Assembly: GCA_023251255.1 (NCBI GenBank)
Contig: JAHEZD010000010.1
Location: 10,492-74,491 of the forward strand
Direction: 5' to 3'
Source: Chitinophagaceae bacterium
Lineage (GTDB): Bacteria; Bacteroidota; Bacteroidia; Chitinophagales; Chitinophagaceae
Length of the DNA stretch: 64,000 bases
This document shows positions 52,573 to 61,416 of this stretch, in pieces. A program made the translations under genes and the position numbers. The stretch's first letter is position 1. Each line of letters starts with the position of its first letter. Under the pieces are notes generated by a model. It did no database searches, was not told the DNA's origin, and saw nothing but the letters and a program-made list of their open reading frames with translations.

Positions 52573-53940
52573 ATGAAACAAAGCCTATTATTCCTTGCAG
52601 TATTTTCTTTCGCAATAAATGTTCATTCACAGACAGGTATATGTAATATGCCTTTCCCACGTCACACAAAATATGCTACAAGTACTATCTTGCCCCATGC
52701 TGATAAAAAGTTAATGTCGGATAGCACCATGTCCTTTTTTAATCAATGGCAGCGAGCTTATATAAAATATAAAAATTATGGAAATGAATCGTGTGCCTAT
52801 GTGTTTTCTAAGGATACTGCCAAAGAAAAAGATGAAAACAAAGACCAAGATTATGATTGTGTTTCAGAGGCCTTGGGCTATGGGATGATCATCGTTGTAC
52901 AAATGTCAGACAGCAGTAATTCGAAAGCAAACCAGGTACTGTTTAACCAGTTATTCCGATTTTATAAAAGACATCCAAGTATAAGGGATAAAGAAGGGAT
53001 AACAGGAACAGAACAGTCGATATTAATGGGTTATGGCATCCATGTCACAAAAGAGGGAAATGATGTTTATGAAACAGCTGCAGCAAGTGATGGCGATATT
53101 GATATAGCCTACTCCTTATTGCTTGCAGATGCCCAATGGTCGAGTACTGATACTATAAACTATTTAAAAGAGGCTGGTGCATTGATCAAAACAATTTATG
53201 CTCAAGATATTAATAAGCATACGAGACTGATCCTGACATCTAACGAGAATGAAGATGATAATCATATAAAAACTGCTATTAAGCAGAAATACTATGATAT
53301 CCGGACATCCGATTTTATACCATCAGAGTTGAAGGCATTCAATACTGTTTTAAAAGATGGGTGTTTCGGTTCAGTTGTAGATTCTAGTTATAAATATTTT
53401 TTTGCTGTCCAGTCGCTTGGAGATAAGCACACCGGACTGGTACCCGATTTTGTGCAACATATCGGGGATACGATCCAAGGGAAAGGATACCGCATCATCA
53501 TACCCCCCAAGGATTATGAGAAAGAAAAAAATGCCGGTAAGTATTTTTATAATGCCTGCAGGGTGCCTTGGCGTATCGCTACGGACTATATTGTTTCAGG
53601 TGATATCAGGGCGAAAAATTTTGTCGAGCCGATAAATAATTGGATAAGGTCAATATGCAAGGATGATCCCAACAATATCAATGCTGGCTATACATTGGAT
53701 GGGAAGGAAATTCTTAAGGACAAGGAAAGGGATACCCGAATGATGAGCTTTGTTAGCCCGTTTGCAGTTTCTTCCATGGTTGATCAAAAAAATCAGCCAT
53801 GGCTGGATAAGTTGTGGGATAGCATTGTAAAACTGCCACTGACGAATGTTGAAGGCTTGAAATATGGCTATTTTGAGAACACAATCAAAATGCTGGACAT
53901 GATTATTCTTTCGGGGAATTATTGGTCTGTATCAAAATAA
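52573..53940 (+). CDS. Glycoside hydrolase family 8 protein
   Basis: 455 residues with a signal peptide (MKQSLLFLAVFSFAINVHSQ). GH8 motifs are clear: the catalytic acid E99 in DCVSEALGYGMIIVV, the AASDGDIDIAYSLLLADAQW block near 170-190, and PWRIATDYI in the C-terminal half. The family includes endoglucanases, chitosanases, xylanases and reducing-end xylosidases; the subtype cannot be told here. It acts in the periplasm or outside. It closes the short exported group starting at 50870. There is no T9SS domain. Confidence 0.88.
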   Translation: MKQSLLFLAVFSFAINVHSQTGICNMPFPRHTKYATSTILPHADKKLMSDSTMSFFNQWQRAYIKYKNYGNESCAYVFSKDTAKEKDENKDQDYDCVSEALGYGMIIVVQMSDSSNSKANQVLFNQLFRFYKRHPSIRDKEGITGTEQSILMGYGIHVTKEGNDVYETAAASDGDIDIAYSLLLADAQWSSTDTINYLKEAGALIKTIYAQDINKHTRLILTSNENEDDNHIKTAIKQKYYDIRTSDFIPSELKAFNTVLKDGCFGSVVDSSYKYFFAVQSLGDKHTGLVPDFVQHIGDTIQGKGYRIIIPPKDYEKEKNAGKYFYNACRVPWRIATDYIVSGDIRAKNFVEPINNWIRSICKDDPNNINAGYTLDGKEILKDKERDTRMMSFVSPFAVSSMVDQKNQPWLDKLWDSIVKLPLTNVEGLKYGYFENTIKMLDMIILSGNYWSVSK

Positions 53941-54000
53941 AAGACTAATCCTGTTTTTACTTCTATTAAAAGATTGCGAGGCATATAGCGGCAACATTTT

Positions 54001-54627
54001 ATGAAACCAGTATTCTCAAGAAATACAGACATTGACAAGATTGCTTTTTTGAATTGGCGGATTGACAAGGATAACCATATCGTGAACTTGTTGAATATTG
54101 CCGATGGCTTTTTGCTTTCTGCCATTGAACTTGCAAAAGTGTGTTTAGAAGACAATCGAAACAAGAGAGCAGATATTATCATTTTCGCAATCCTGACAAA
54201 TGCAAATCATGGATTGGAACTTTATCTGAAGTCATTGAACTGGACCTTGAATGAACTTCTTTCAAATAATAAGAAAATAGAAGGCAAGCATAACCTGAAA
54301 CAAATATTTCAAACAGTAAAGGCCAAGTTCAAAATTTATAAAGGAACAATCAACTTCAAAGATTTCAAACAAGAAACAAAAGAAATAGAAAGCTACATCA
54401 ACGAACTTTTTGATAAGATCCAATCAACACCTCAAAACGATAAAATGGATTTCTCCCGTTATTCAATTGATAACAACTATGATGACCATTTTTATGTACT
54501 TGATTTGGGAAAAGGAACTATTGATATTGACCTGGAGAACTTTGTGACAAGATTTGAAACAATCCGGAATAAGATAGACAAGCTATGCCGCTATATGTAT
54601 TACAGTGAACTGCACGATGATTGGTAA
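54001..54627 (+). CDS. HEPN-like helical protein of unknown role
   Basis: 208 residues, mainly helical. NANHGLELYLKSLNWTLNEL followed by EGKHNLKQIFQTVK has the pattern of HEPN-related proteins (helix with E-L-x-L-K, then a GH-x-L segment), but the R-x4-H active site is not obvious. There is no signal peptide. It stands between the GH8 gene and a lipoprotein gene, 60 and 118 bases away, and reads as an isolated accessory gene. A nucleotidyltransferase partner, common for some HEPN proteins, is not present nearby. Confidence 0.45.
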   Translation: MKPVFSRNTDIDKIAFLNWRIDKDNHIVNLLNIADGFLLSAIELAKVCLEDNRNKRADIIIFAILTNANHGLELYLKSLNWTLNELLSNNKKIEGKHNLKQIFQTVKAKFKIYKGTINFKDFKQETKEIESYINELFDKIQSTPQNDKMDFSRYSIDNNYDDHFYVLDLGKGTIDIDLENFVTRFETIRNKIDKLCRYMYYSELHDDW

Positions 54628-54745
54628 AGTAAATCTTGGCATGTTTCTCGCTGTGTATTTACCCGCTCGGAAGTACATAGTTTAACATGGAGTATTGATG
54701 CTTTAAGTAACCAGGCCGGATTACTTAACGAAACAAATCAATACT

Positions 54746-56014
54746 ATGAAAAAATTGTTCTTTGCCTGCCTGTTGGCGGCCACTGTTTTCGCATGCAAGA
54801 AAACAGAAAATGTTCCCGTTACCGATCCTTCTTATGTTGCTGTTGTGGAAAAAGCACTACAGGACAGCCTCCCTGCAGTGGATTATGCTTCACTGGACCT
54901 CACCCACGCCATCCAGATGCATATCGACAGTGCCAACATCCACCTCTTGCGTGTACCGATCATGGGGAAAGACATTGCCAAGGATTTTATCGTTGTCAAA
55001 ACCGATGCCGCCGGTCATATCCAACAGGGCAAGTTCATTTCCATCACGAAAGACAATGATGCCAGTTCTTTCAATGGCTCCATTGCCTACCGCAGTTTGA
55101 AAGGAAACCCTGCCAGTACGTTTGCTATCAGGAAGGGGCGTATCAAGCAGCCGCAGGCTTTCCGGACGAACCTGCTGGTGAAGGAGGCCGACCCTGAGAT
55201 GAACGGCGGTGACCTGCCTGAAGTGATCGTGTACAGTTTCGTTGCCGTTGATGGCGGCATCAATTGGAGTGACTGGTACAATTTACTGGCGATGCTCAAT
55301 GCAGGCAATGACGGTGGTGGTGCAGGTGGCGGTAACTGGTATTATCCCGGCGGTGGTGGTGGGGGCGGCGGCACCGCACCAGCGGTGCAGATCGATTTTG
55401 AGAACTGGGACAGTAAGGCCGCCATCGACATCAAAAAATACATGGACTGTTTTGGGACGGTACCCAGCACAAATGCCACTTACACCATCAGCATCTCCAG
55501 CGACATTCCCGTGGATGGCGACCCTTCGGCTTTTTTTGACTGGTCTGAACAATCGCCCGGCCACGCCTTTATTACCATGACGAAATCTTCGGGCAGCAAT
55601 TCAGTGACACAAAACTTTGGCTTCTATCCATCTTCCGGTGTAAAAGCAGCAACCGGTAACAACACCGATGGGAAGATGGTCGATAATGCAGGCCATGAAT
55701 TCAATGCACAGTACACTATCAACATCACCGCCTCACAATTCCAGTCAGCACTGGCTTCCGTGAATACCTACAGCAGTTTCCAGTATATCATTTCTTCTTT
55801 CAACTGCACCGATTATGCACTCAACATCTTCAATGCGGCTGGTGGCAACCTTTCTATTCCTAAATACCAGATCCCCAATTATGGTACACCCAACGGAAGC
55901 AATACGCCGCAGGGATTGTACAATGCCATCAACAGTTTGAAAACGGGTGGTAATACCAATGCTTCGGCCGGTTCTGCGAAACAGTATGCAGGGGGCAGCC
56001 ATGGGCCTTGTTAA
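54746..56014 (+). CDS. Glycine-rich exported lipoprotein, unknown function
   Basis: 422 residues. A lipobox ends at the Cys of TVFACKK (residue 17). The first 170 residues are a soluble domain (ISITKDNDASSFNGSIAYRS), followed by a Gly-rich linker near 195-212 and a C-terminal domain that ends near SSFNCTDYALNIFNAAGGNL. That FNCTDYA stretch resembles the active-site Cys region of NlpC/P60- or CHAP-like amidases, with a possible His in SPGHAFITM, but the order is not certain. GC is clearly higher than in the genes before it. It would sit in the outer or inner membrane facing the periplasm or surface. Confidence 0.6.
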   Translation: MKKLFFACLLAATVFACKKTENVPVTDPSYVAVVEKALQDSLPAVDYASLDLTHAIQMHIDSANIHLLRVPIMGKDIAKDFIVVKTDAAGHIQQGKFISITKDNDASSFNGSIAYRSLKGNPASTFAIRKGRIKQPQAFRTNLLVKEADPEMNGGDLPEVIVYSFVAVDGGINWSDWYNLLAMLNAGNDGGGAGGGNWYYPGGGGGGGGTAPAVQIDFENWDSKAAIDIKKYMDCFGTVPSTNATYTISISSDIPVDGDPSAFFDWSEQSPGHAFITMTKSSGSNSVTQNFGFYPSSGVKAATGNNTDGKMVDNAGHEFNAQYTINITASQFQSALASVNTYSSFQYIISSFNCTDYALNIFNAAGGNLSIPKYQIPNYGTPNGSNTPQGLYNAINSLKTGGNTNASAGSAKQYAGGSHGPC

Positions 56015-56033
56015 CCCCCATCCCTGCCCCCTA

Positions 56034-56049
56034 ACCCCCTGAAGGGGGA
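56034..56049. repeat. ACCCCCT-GA-AGGGGGA intergenic hairpin
   Basis: Part of a C-rich/G-rich stretch (56013-56050) of a kind often scattered between genes in Bacteroidota, with CCCCCT pairing to AGGGGG around GA. It may serve as a terminator of the lipoprotein gene, though no T tract follows. Confidence 0.45.
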
Positions 56050-56076
56050 ATTGATGATTAATTAAAAAATATTCGT

Positions 56077-56433
56077 ATGAAATTTTTAGCGCATCCTGTT
56101 ACGCAGGTTTTAAGTTTCTGTATTGTGCTGATCAATGGCGATGTGGTGGGCTTCCCTTATATCGTGTATGTCTACCATGCTTCGCTGCAGTTTATTCCTT
56201 ATGGAATCCTTGGGGCAGACGGTATGGTGTTGACACTATGCAGTTTGATCGGTCACCATCGTGGGGTACAATTGGCAGGACTTCTTTTGATGTGGGTTTC
56301 GCTGGCCGTGTTTTTTTATAAGAGTTTGCAGAATGTGAGTGGGACGTTTACGACGCCGTTGTGTTTGTTGTTGCTGGTGTTGTTTGTTGTGGTGAGTGCT
56401 GCTGTTGTAACGAGAACCATTTCAAAAACTTAA
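56077..56433 (+). CDS. Small integral membrane protein
   Basis: 118 residues with three or four hydrophobic helices, spanning nearly the whole chain (QVLSFCIVLINGDVVGFPYI, LQFIPYGILGADGMVLTLCS, QLAGLLLMWVSLAVFFYKSL, LLLVLFVVVSAAVV). No family is recognised. It ends 3 bases before the Crp/Fnr regulator gene, so the two share a transcript, and it may be under that regulator's control or sense a condition for it. Confidence 0.65.
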   Translation: MKFLAHPVTQVLSFCIVLINGDVVGFPYIVYVYHASLQFIPYGILGADGMVLTLCSLIGHHRGVQLAGLLLMWVSLAVFFYKSLQNVSGTFTTPLCLLLLVLFVVVSAAVVTRTISKT

Positions 56434-56436
56434 CCC

Positions 56437-57003
56437 ATGCTCAGCCTGCTGCATTACCTGCAATCGATCCATCCCATCACCCCCGAGGCACAACAGTACC
56501 TCGGGAAGGTGCTGCGGAAAAAAGAACTACGCAAGAACGCCTTCTGGCTCAAACAGGGGGAGACCTGCAACCGTATTGCCTTTATTGAAAAGGGCATGGT
56601 CAAGATATTCTTCGAATCGGGCAACAAGGAGATTGCTATCTGGTACAACAAGGAAGATGACGTGATGATCTCGGTCAAGAGTTTCTTTTTTCAAATGCCT
56701 TCGCAACTTGCCATCAAGGCCGTTGAACCAACCACGCTGTATTATATCGAGTATGCCGAACTGCAGGGCATCTACCAGTCATCGCTTGATTTCAATGTCA
56801 ATGGGCGGAAGATCCTGGAGCATTATTACAGCACATTGGAAGAACATACGATGATGATGGCGAAGCCGCCGAAAGAACGGTATGATGACCTCGTGCGGCT
56901 ATACCCTTGGATGAACGATTCGAAACGGTTCAAGGACTATATGCTGGCGGCGTATTTGGGGATTGACCGGACGACACTGAGTAGGTACAAGAATGGAAAG
57001 TGA
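56437..57003 (+). CDS. Crp/Fnr-family transcription regulator
   Basis: 188 residues. The N-terminal cyclic-nucleotide-binding-type barrel is clear (FWLKQGETCNRIAFIEKGMV, FFESGNKEIAIWY), with a shortened C-terminal DNA-binding region; the helix-turn-helix is at YMLAAYLGIDRTTLSRYKNG, near the very end. The cAMP-binding arginine pattern is not visible, so the ligand is unlikely to be cAMP. It lies 110 bases before the ABC transporter operon, whose start carries a 23-bp palindrome, and is a candidate regulator of it. Confidence 0.88.
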   Translation: MLSLLHYLQSIHPITPEAQQYLGKVLRKKELRKNAFWLKQGETCNRIAFIEKGMVKIFFESGNKEIAIWYNKEDDVMISVKSFFFQMPSQLAIKAVEPTTLYYIEYAELQGIYQSSLDFNVNGRKILEHYYSTLEEHTMMMAKPPKERYDDLVRLYPWMNDSKRFKDYMLAAYLGIDRTTLSRYKNGK

Positions 57004-57089
57004 GATAAAGGCTTGCCTTGATCTAAACTACTGTAAATCAAAATAATACATTTTTTGTCTGAAATCGTCTAACCTTATAAACACAAATA

Positions 57090-57112
57090 GCCGTTAGTTT
57101 AAAACTAGCGGC
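57090..57112. promoter_or_regulatory. 23-bp near-perfect palindrome at the start of the importer operon
   Basis: GCCGTTAGTTT (57090-57100), a central A, and AAACTAGCGGC (57102-57112) match as inverted arms at 10 of 11 positions. The ATG of the first permease gene begins at 57114. The position, over the ribosome-binding region, would let a bound regulator or the RNA hairpin block translation or transcription. Confidence 0.6.
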
Positions 57113-57113
57113 G

Positions 57114-58004
57114 ATGATCCTGCAAATTCTTGTAAATAGTATTTTATCAGCAATGCTACTTGCTTTAATTGCCATTGGATTCAACATGATCTTTAATGTA
57201 TCCAAAATTTTCCACCTAGCACATGGTGCATTTTATACATCGGCAGTATATCTTTTTTATGGATTGCGTAGCATAATAGGCAAGCACTTGTCTCTTGTGC
57301 CAACCATCTTAGTTAGTATTGTTACTTCTTTATTAGGCATCGGTCTTTTAATACTACTTGTTGAATATTTTATTTACCGCCCACTTATTAAAAGTAAATC
57401 GAATCCTGTCATTTCATTGATTTCGTCATTGTGTGTTTACTTAGTGATGATAAATATCCTGATCCTGATTTTCGGGAATGATAGTATTACACTGAATCCC
57501 AGTTATGCAATAATAATCGATAACAAATTTTTCAGAATGACAACTGCAGATATGGTCGTTTTTGTTTTCGGAACGATTGTAATTGCCTCTGTTCTTTTAT
57601 TTACACGGACAAATCTTTATAATCAAATAAAGGCAATATCTGATAGCACATTAATAGCAAAAAAATTTGGCATCAACGAACAACGCATAAGAATAATAGT
57701 CTTTTTAGTTGGAACCATTTTGGTAGGGATTGCCGGAATATTGAAAGCTAACCAAACTGCTTTTGAACCAAATCTTGGCCTGACAGCCATATTAACCGCT
57801 TCTGCAGCAGTTATAGTTGGTGGGGTTAATTCATTAACAGGGACGCTCATCGCATGTTTTGTCATTGCTCTGCTTGAAAATTTTTCAGTTGCTATCATCC
57901 CGGCAATATGGAAAGATTCATTGACATATTTCCTTTTAATTATGGTCCTAGTCTTTTACCGGAAAGGGCTTATTTCAATAAAACAAAGAATCGAAACAAG
58001 ATGA
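57114..58004 (+). CDS. Branched-chain amino-acid-type ABC permease (LivH-like)
   Basis: 296 residues with about eight membrane helices, starting MILQILVNSILSAMLLALIA. The loop RTNLYNQIKAISDSTLIAKK followed by FGIN is the conserved cytoplasmic segment of LivH permeases, where the ATPases dock, and VGGVNSLTGTLIACFVIAL the late helix. It pairs with the LivM-like permease that follows by an ATGA overlap. Substrates of the family include branched-chain amino acids, urea and short amides. It is the first gene of a seven-gene operon. Confidence 0.9.
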   Translation: MILQILVNSILSAMLLALIAIGFNMIFNVSKIFHLAHGAFYTSAVYLFYGLRSIIGKHLSLVPTILVSIVTSLLGIGLLILLVEYFIYRPLIKSKSNPVISLISSLCVYLVMINILILIFGNDSITLNPSYAIIIDNKFFRMTTADMVVFVFGTIVIASVLLFTRTNLYNQIKAISDSTLIAKKFGINEQRIRIIVFLVGTILVGIAGILKANQTAFEPNLGLTAILTASAAVIVGGVNSLTGTLIACFVIALLENFSVAIIPAIWKDSLTYFLLIMVLVFYRKGLISIKQRIETR

Positions 58005-58867
58005 ACTGGATGCATATTTTTTTCATGTGCGAAATCTATATAATGCTCTCGTTGAGTGCGAACCTTTCTTCGGGTTATACCGGTTTGCTTTCATTTGCCA
58101 ATGCCGCTTTTTATGGCTTAGGAGCATATGTAACTGCCCTTTGCCTGAAAAAATTATCCCTAACATTTTTCCCATCATTATTAATCGCCATCTTATTTAA
58201 TATGGTGGCAAGTTCAATTATTACTTTTCTTTCAATGAAACTGAAAGAACTTTATTTCACATTGGCAACCCTTTCATTCCAGGTTATCGTTTTTTCAATT
58301 CTTTACAACTGGGAAAATGTAACAGGTGGCAGCTATGGGATTACTGCAATACCGTCTGCAACTATTCTCGGATACAGTTTTACAACTACTGCCTCCTATA
58401 CTTTTTTAGCTGCTATCTTCCTGCTGGCCATTTTTTCTTTTTTTCTTTTTTTTAGGAGGCGACCTTTTTTTGATCTACTAGAATGCATACGGGATACTGA
58501 ACTGGGCGTAGTGTCGTTGGGTAAAAATGTTTTTACAGCCCGGCTTGTTTGTAATGCTATCAGCTGTTCTTTTATGGCTGTAGCTGGAGCCTTGTTTGCG
58601 GTATATAACAGCTATATAGACGCTACCTCCTTTACACTGAATGAAAGCATATTGATTATAAGCATGATATTAATTGGAGGGATGGGAAATATTAAGGGGC
58701 CAGTATTAGGTGCTTGTTTTTATGTAATGCTGCCTGAAATAATAAGACTCATGCCTATTGACAGTTATAAAGGGGCTTGCCTGCAAACTATTATCTATAG
58801 CATAACCCTGATTTTTATTGTTAGGATTAAACCTAATGGCATTTGGGGAAAATTCAAATTCAATTGA
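58001..58867 (+). CDS. Branched-chain amino-acid-type ABC permease (LivM-like)
   Basis: 288 residues from the ATG at 58001, which overlaps the LivH stop (ATGA). An earlier in-frame ATG exists inside LivH but adds non-membrane residues. It has about nine hydrophobic helices, with LSANLSSGYTGLLSFANAAF, YGLGAYVTAL and IRDTELGVVSLGKNVFTARL as LivM signatures. Together with LivH it forms the membrane channel. It ends overlapping the LivG start by one base. Confidence 0.9.
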   Translation: MNWMHIFFMCEIYIMLSLSANLSSGYTGLLSFANAAFYGLGAYVTALCLKKLSLTFFPSLLIAILFNMVASSIITFLSMKLKELYFTLATLSFQVIVFSILYNWENVTGGSYGITAIPSATILGYSFTTTASYTFLAAIFLLAIFSFFLFFRRRPFFDLLECIRDTELGVVSLGKNVFTARLVCNAISCSFMAVAGALFAVYNSYIDATSFTLNESILIISMILIGGMGNIKGPVLGACFYVMLPEIIRLMPIDSYKGACLQTIIYSITLIFIVRIKPNGIWGKFKFN

Positions 58868-59571
58868 TGGATAATAAAATCCTCCATATAAAACACCTAA
58901 GTAAATCTTTCGAAGGGTTGAACCTTTTCGATGATGCCAGTCTTGAGATTTCAGCAGGAACTATCAACGTATTGTTGGGTGGAAATGGTAGTGGCAAAAC
59001 CACACTTTTTAATATGATCAATGGCTATGAAAAACCAGATGCGGGAGAAATCTGGTTTAATGGCTTAAAGTTGCACGGTTTACATGAATACGAAATTGCA
59101 AGGGTTGGAATGGGACGGGTATGGCAATCGCCGATAGTATTTCCGAATCATACTGTGCTTGACAACTTACTTATCAGTAGCCATGAAAGAAAAGGAGAAA
59201 ATATTCTATACTGCTTATTCAGATATCAATCATTTGTCAAAGACGAAAAGCGTTTGAAAAGCAAAGCATTGCTCTTGCTCGAAGAAATCGGTATGCTTTC
59301 TAAAAAAGAGTGTTTAGCCGGAGAATTATCACTTGGCGAAAAAAAGATCTTGGGTATTGCCATGTTGCTCATGAATGATTCAAAATTACTCCTGCTGGAT
59401 GAGCCATACAGTAATATAACTGTATTGATGATTGAAAGGATTTCATCTATTCTAAAGGATATCAGGGAGCAAGGGAAGACGATATTGATGATTGAGCATA
59501 AAGTAATGTATGCACGTGTTATTGCGGATAAGATGTATAATATAAATGACAAAAAAATCGGAGCGAAATAA
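58867..59571 (+). CDS. ABC transporter ATPase (LivG-like)
   Basis: 234 residues from the ATG that overlaps the LivM stop by one base (TGATG). Walker A GGNGSGKTT (38-46), signature LSLGEKK, Walker B LLLLDEP and the H-loop MIEHK are all present. VGMGRVWQSPIVFPNHTVLD is the Q-loop region typical of LivG-type ATPases. It powers the importer with the LivF-like ATPase. Confidence 0.92.
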   Translation: MDNKILHIKHLSKSFEGLNLFDDASLEISAGTINVLLGGNGSGKTTLFNMINGYEKPDAGEIWFNGLKLHGLHEYEIARVGMGRVWQSPIVFPNHTVLDNLLISSHERKGENILYCLFRYQSFVKDEKRLKSKALLLLEEIGMLSKKECLAGELSLGEKKILGIAMLLMNDSKLLLLDEPYSNITVLMIERISSILKDIREQGKTILMIEHKVMYARVIADKMYNINDKKIGAK

Positions 59572-59574
59572 TCA

Positions 59575-60291
59575 ATGAAAACTAATGAAGCTGACATATT
59601 CATTATTAATAACCTTGTGGCGGGCTATCCATCTGCGGTAGTCCTGGAAGGAATAGACATTTCATTTCAAAGAGGTGAAATATGTGGCATTATTGGCGAG
59701 GAAGGTGCAGGAAAATCCACGCTATTGAAGGCGCTTACGGGACAAATTATTCCCAAAGGAAGCATAGTTTACAATGGCAAGGATATTTCAGGATTACCTA
59801 CTCATAAGATCATACAGAACAATATGGATTTTATAGTACAAGGAGGCAATATACTGCCTGCTTTTACCGTGGAAGAGCATCTCCGTCTGGCTGTGTCTGG
59901 CAAAAGTAAAAAAGAAGCGACTGTATTATTAGAGACGGTAGTAGAAACATTCCCGATAATGAAAACTTTAAAAAAACAATATGGAGGTACATTGAGTGGT
60001 GGTGAAAGAACCCTGCTTTCAATAGCATGCGTATTAGCTACCAATAATGACTTACTGATCCTCGATGAGCCCACTGCTGGTCTTTCACCAGAAATGTGTT
60101 GTTCGATTGAAAAATCACTACTATACCTGAAAAAACAAAATAAAACAGTCCTGCTCCTGGAACATAACTACGATTTCGTTTTCGGTGTCGCTGATTCGGT
60201 AGGTGTGTTGAAAGATGGGAAAATGAGCAGGAAGTTTAGGGCGGATGAATTTACTATGGCATCTTTCATTGAAAATGAATTATATCAATAA
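59575..60291 (+). CDS. ABC transporter ATPase (LivF-like)
   Basis: 238 residues. Walker A GEEGAGKST (41-49), signature LSGGERTLL, Walker B LLILDEPTAG and the H-loop LLLEHNYDF are intact. It begins 3 bases after the LivG-like gene. The two unequal ATPases are the usual pair of this transporter class. Confidence 0.92.
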   Translation: MKTNEADIFIINNLVAGYPSAVVLEGIDISFQRGEICGIIGEEGAGKSTLLKALTGQIIPKGSIVYNGKDISGLPTHKIIQNNMDFIVQGGNILPAFTVEEHLRLAVSGKSKKEATVLLETVVETFPIMKTLKKQYGGTLSGGERTLLSIACVLATNNDLLILDEPTAGLSPEMCCSIEKSLLYLKKQNKTVLLLEHNYDFVFGVADSVGVLKDGKMSRKFRADEFTMASFIENELYQ

Positions 60292-60306
60292 ATAAAAATA
60301 AATACC

Positions 60307-61416
60307 ATGAAAAAGAATCTTGTCAGACTAGCATTTTTTGCGTTGGTGGTTGGCTTTTTTATTGTTAGCTGCCAGTCAAATAACCCAAAAAATGATTCCG
60401 TGAAATTTGTGGCAATCGTAGGCCTAACTGGTAATTCCGGATCATTAGGAGAAGACACCAAAAATGGGATACAGTTAGCAATTGATGAACAAAATGCAGT
60501 GGGAGGGATATTGGGCAAAAAGATCATACTTGATGTAAAGGATTCGAAAACAGATGGCAATACCGGAGTAAATATTGCAAAACAAATCCTGGAAGGTCCA
60601 GATGAAAAGCCGATTGGGATCTATACACAATCCAGCGTGGTCAGTATGCCTGTAAAACCGATAGCGGAAAAAAATAAAACCATCATGTTTGCCATTTCTG
60701 GTGCAGATAAATTATTAGAGGATGCTAAGTATACTTTTAGGAATTGGGCCAATCCACAAACTGCAGGGAATAAAATAGTTGCTTTTATAAATGATTCGAT
60801 GAAAAGCAAATCAGTTGGTATTTTTTATTGCAATAATGATTACGGAAGGAGCATGCAGAAATATGTATCAAATAACTGCACTGCAAAAGGCATCACAACA
60901 ATTTTCTCCTCTGCGTTTGATGAAAAAGATGGTGACTACAAATCATTGCTCGCCCAGAACTTGCCGAAGGGTAAGCAACCTGATTGCATTTACACTGTTG
61001 GACTTGGCAGCGGTTTAGGTATATTGACGAAACAAATGAGAGAAATGGGATACGCAGGGAAAATCATAAGTGATATTACTGCCCCTTATCCAAATATATT
61101 AAACGCAGCAGGTGATGCAGGTAAAAATATGTATTACCTTGATTTTGCTTATGATAACAAAAGTACTTCTCCCGACCAGGAAGCATACCATTCCAGCTTC
61201 CTAAAAAAATATAACAAAGAGCCACTAAATTTTTCAGTTGTTTCCTACAGTGCATTAAAACTCTTTTTTAAAGCAATAGCTGCTGCAGGAACATTTGACC
61301 CAGACAAAGTGGCGAATGAACTGAATAAACTAAGAGATGCCCCAGGTGCTTTTGGTAATGTGACCATTGAGAATAATGAGGTAATTTATTCCCTTAACAT
61401 AAAACAAATCAAGTGA
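60307..61416 (+). CDS. ABC transporter substrate-binding lipoprotein (LivK-like)
   Basis: 369 residues with a lipobox at C22 (FFIVSCQSN), so it is anchored in the inner or outer membrane. The mature part is a type I periplasmic binding protein: FVAIVGLTGNSGSLGEDTKN, GIQLAIDEQNAVGGILGKKI, IYTQSSVVSMPVKPIAEKNK, and the VGIFYCNNDYGRSMQKYV segment. It delivers the substrate to the permease. It ends 4 bases inside the next gene (GTGA overlap). The ligand is not determined; LivK relatives bind amino acids, urea, amides or aromatic acids. Confidence 0.9.
   Translation: MKKNLVRLAFFALVVGFFIVSCQSNNPKNDSVKFVAIVGLTGNSGSLGEDTKNGIQLAIDEQNAVGGILGKKIILDVKDSKTDGNTGVNIAKQILEGPDEKPIGIYTQSSVVSMPVKPIAEKNKTIMFAISGADKLLEDAKYTFRNWANPQTAGNKIVAFINDSMKSKSVGIFYCNNDYGRSMQKYVSNNCTAKGITTIFSSAFDEKDGDYKSLLAQNLPKGKQPDCIYTVGLGSGLGILTKQMREMGYAGKIISDITAPYPNILNAAGDAGKNMYYLDFAYDNKSTSPDQEAYHSSFLKKYNKEPLNFSVVSYSALKLFFKAIAAAGTFDPDKVANELNKLRDAPGAFGNVTIENNEVIYSLNIKQIK

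Noticed and set aside
55242-55580. Overlapping frames inside the glycine-rich lipoprotein gene
   Set aside because: GC-rich sequence opens several frames; only the frame with lipobox and continuous domain structure is credible.
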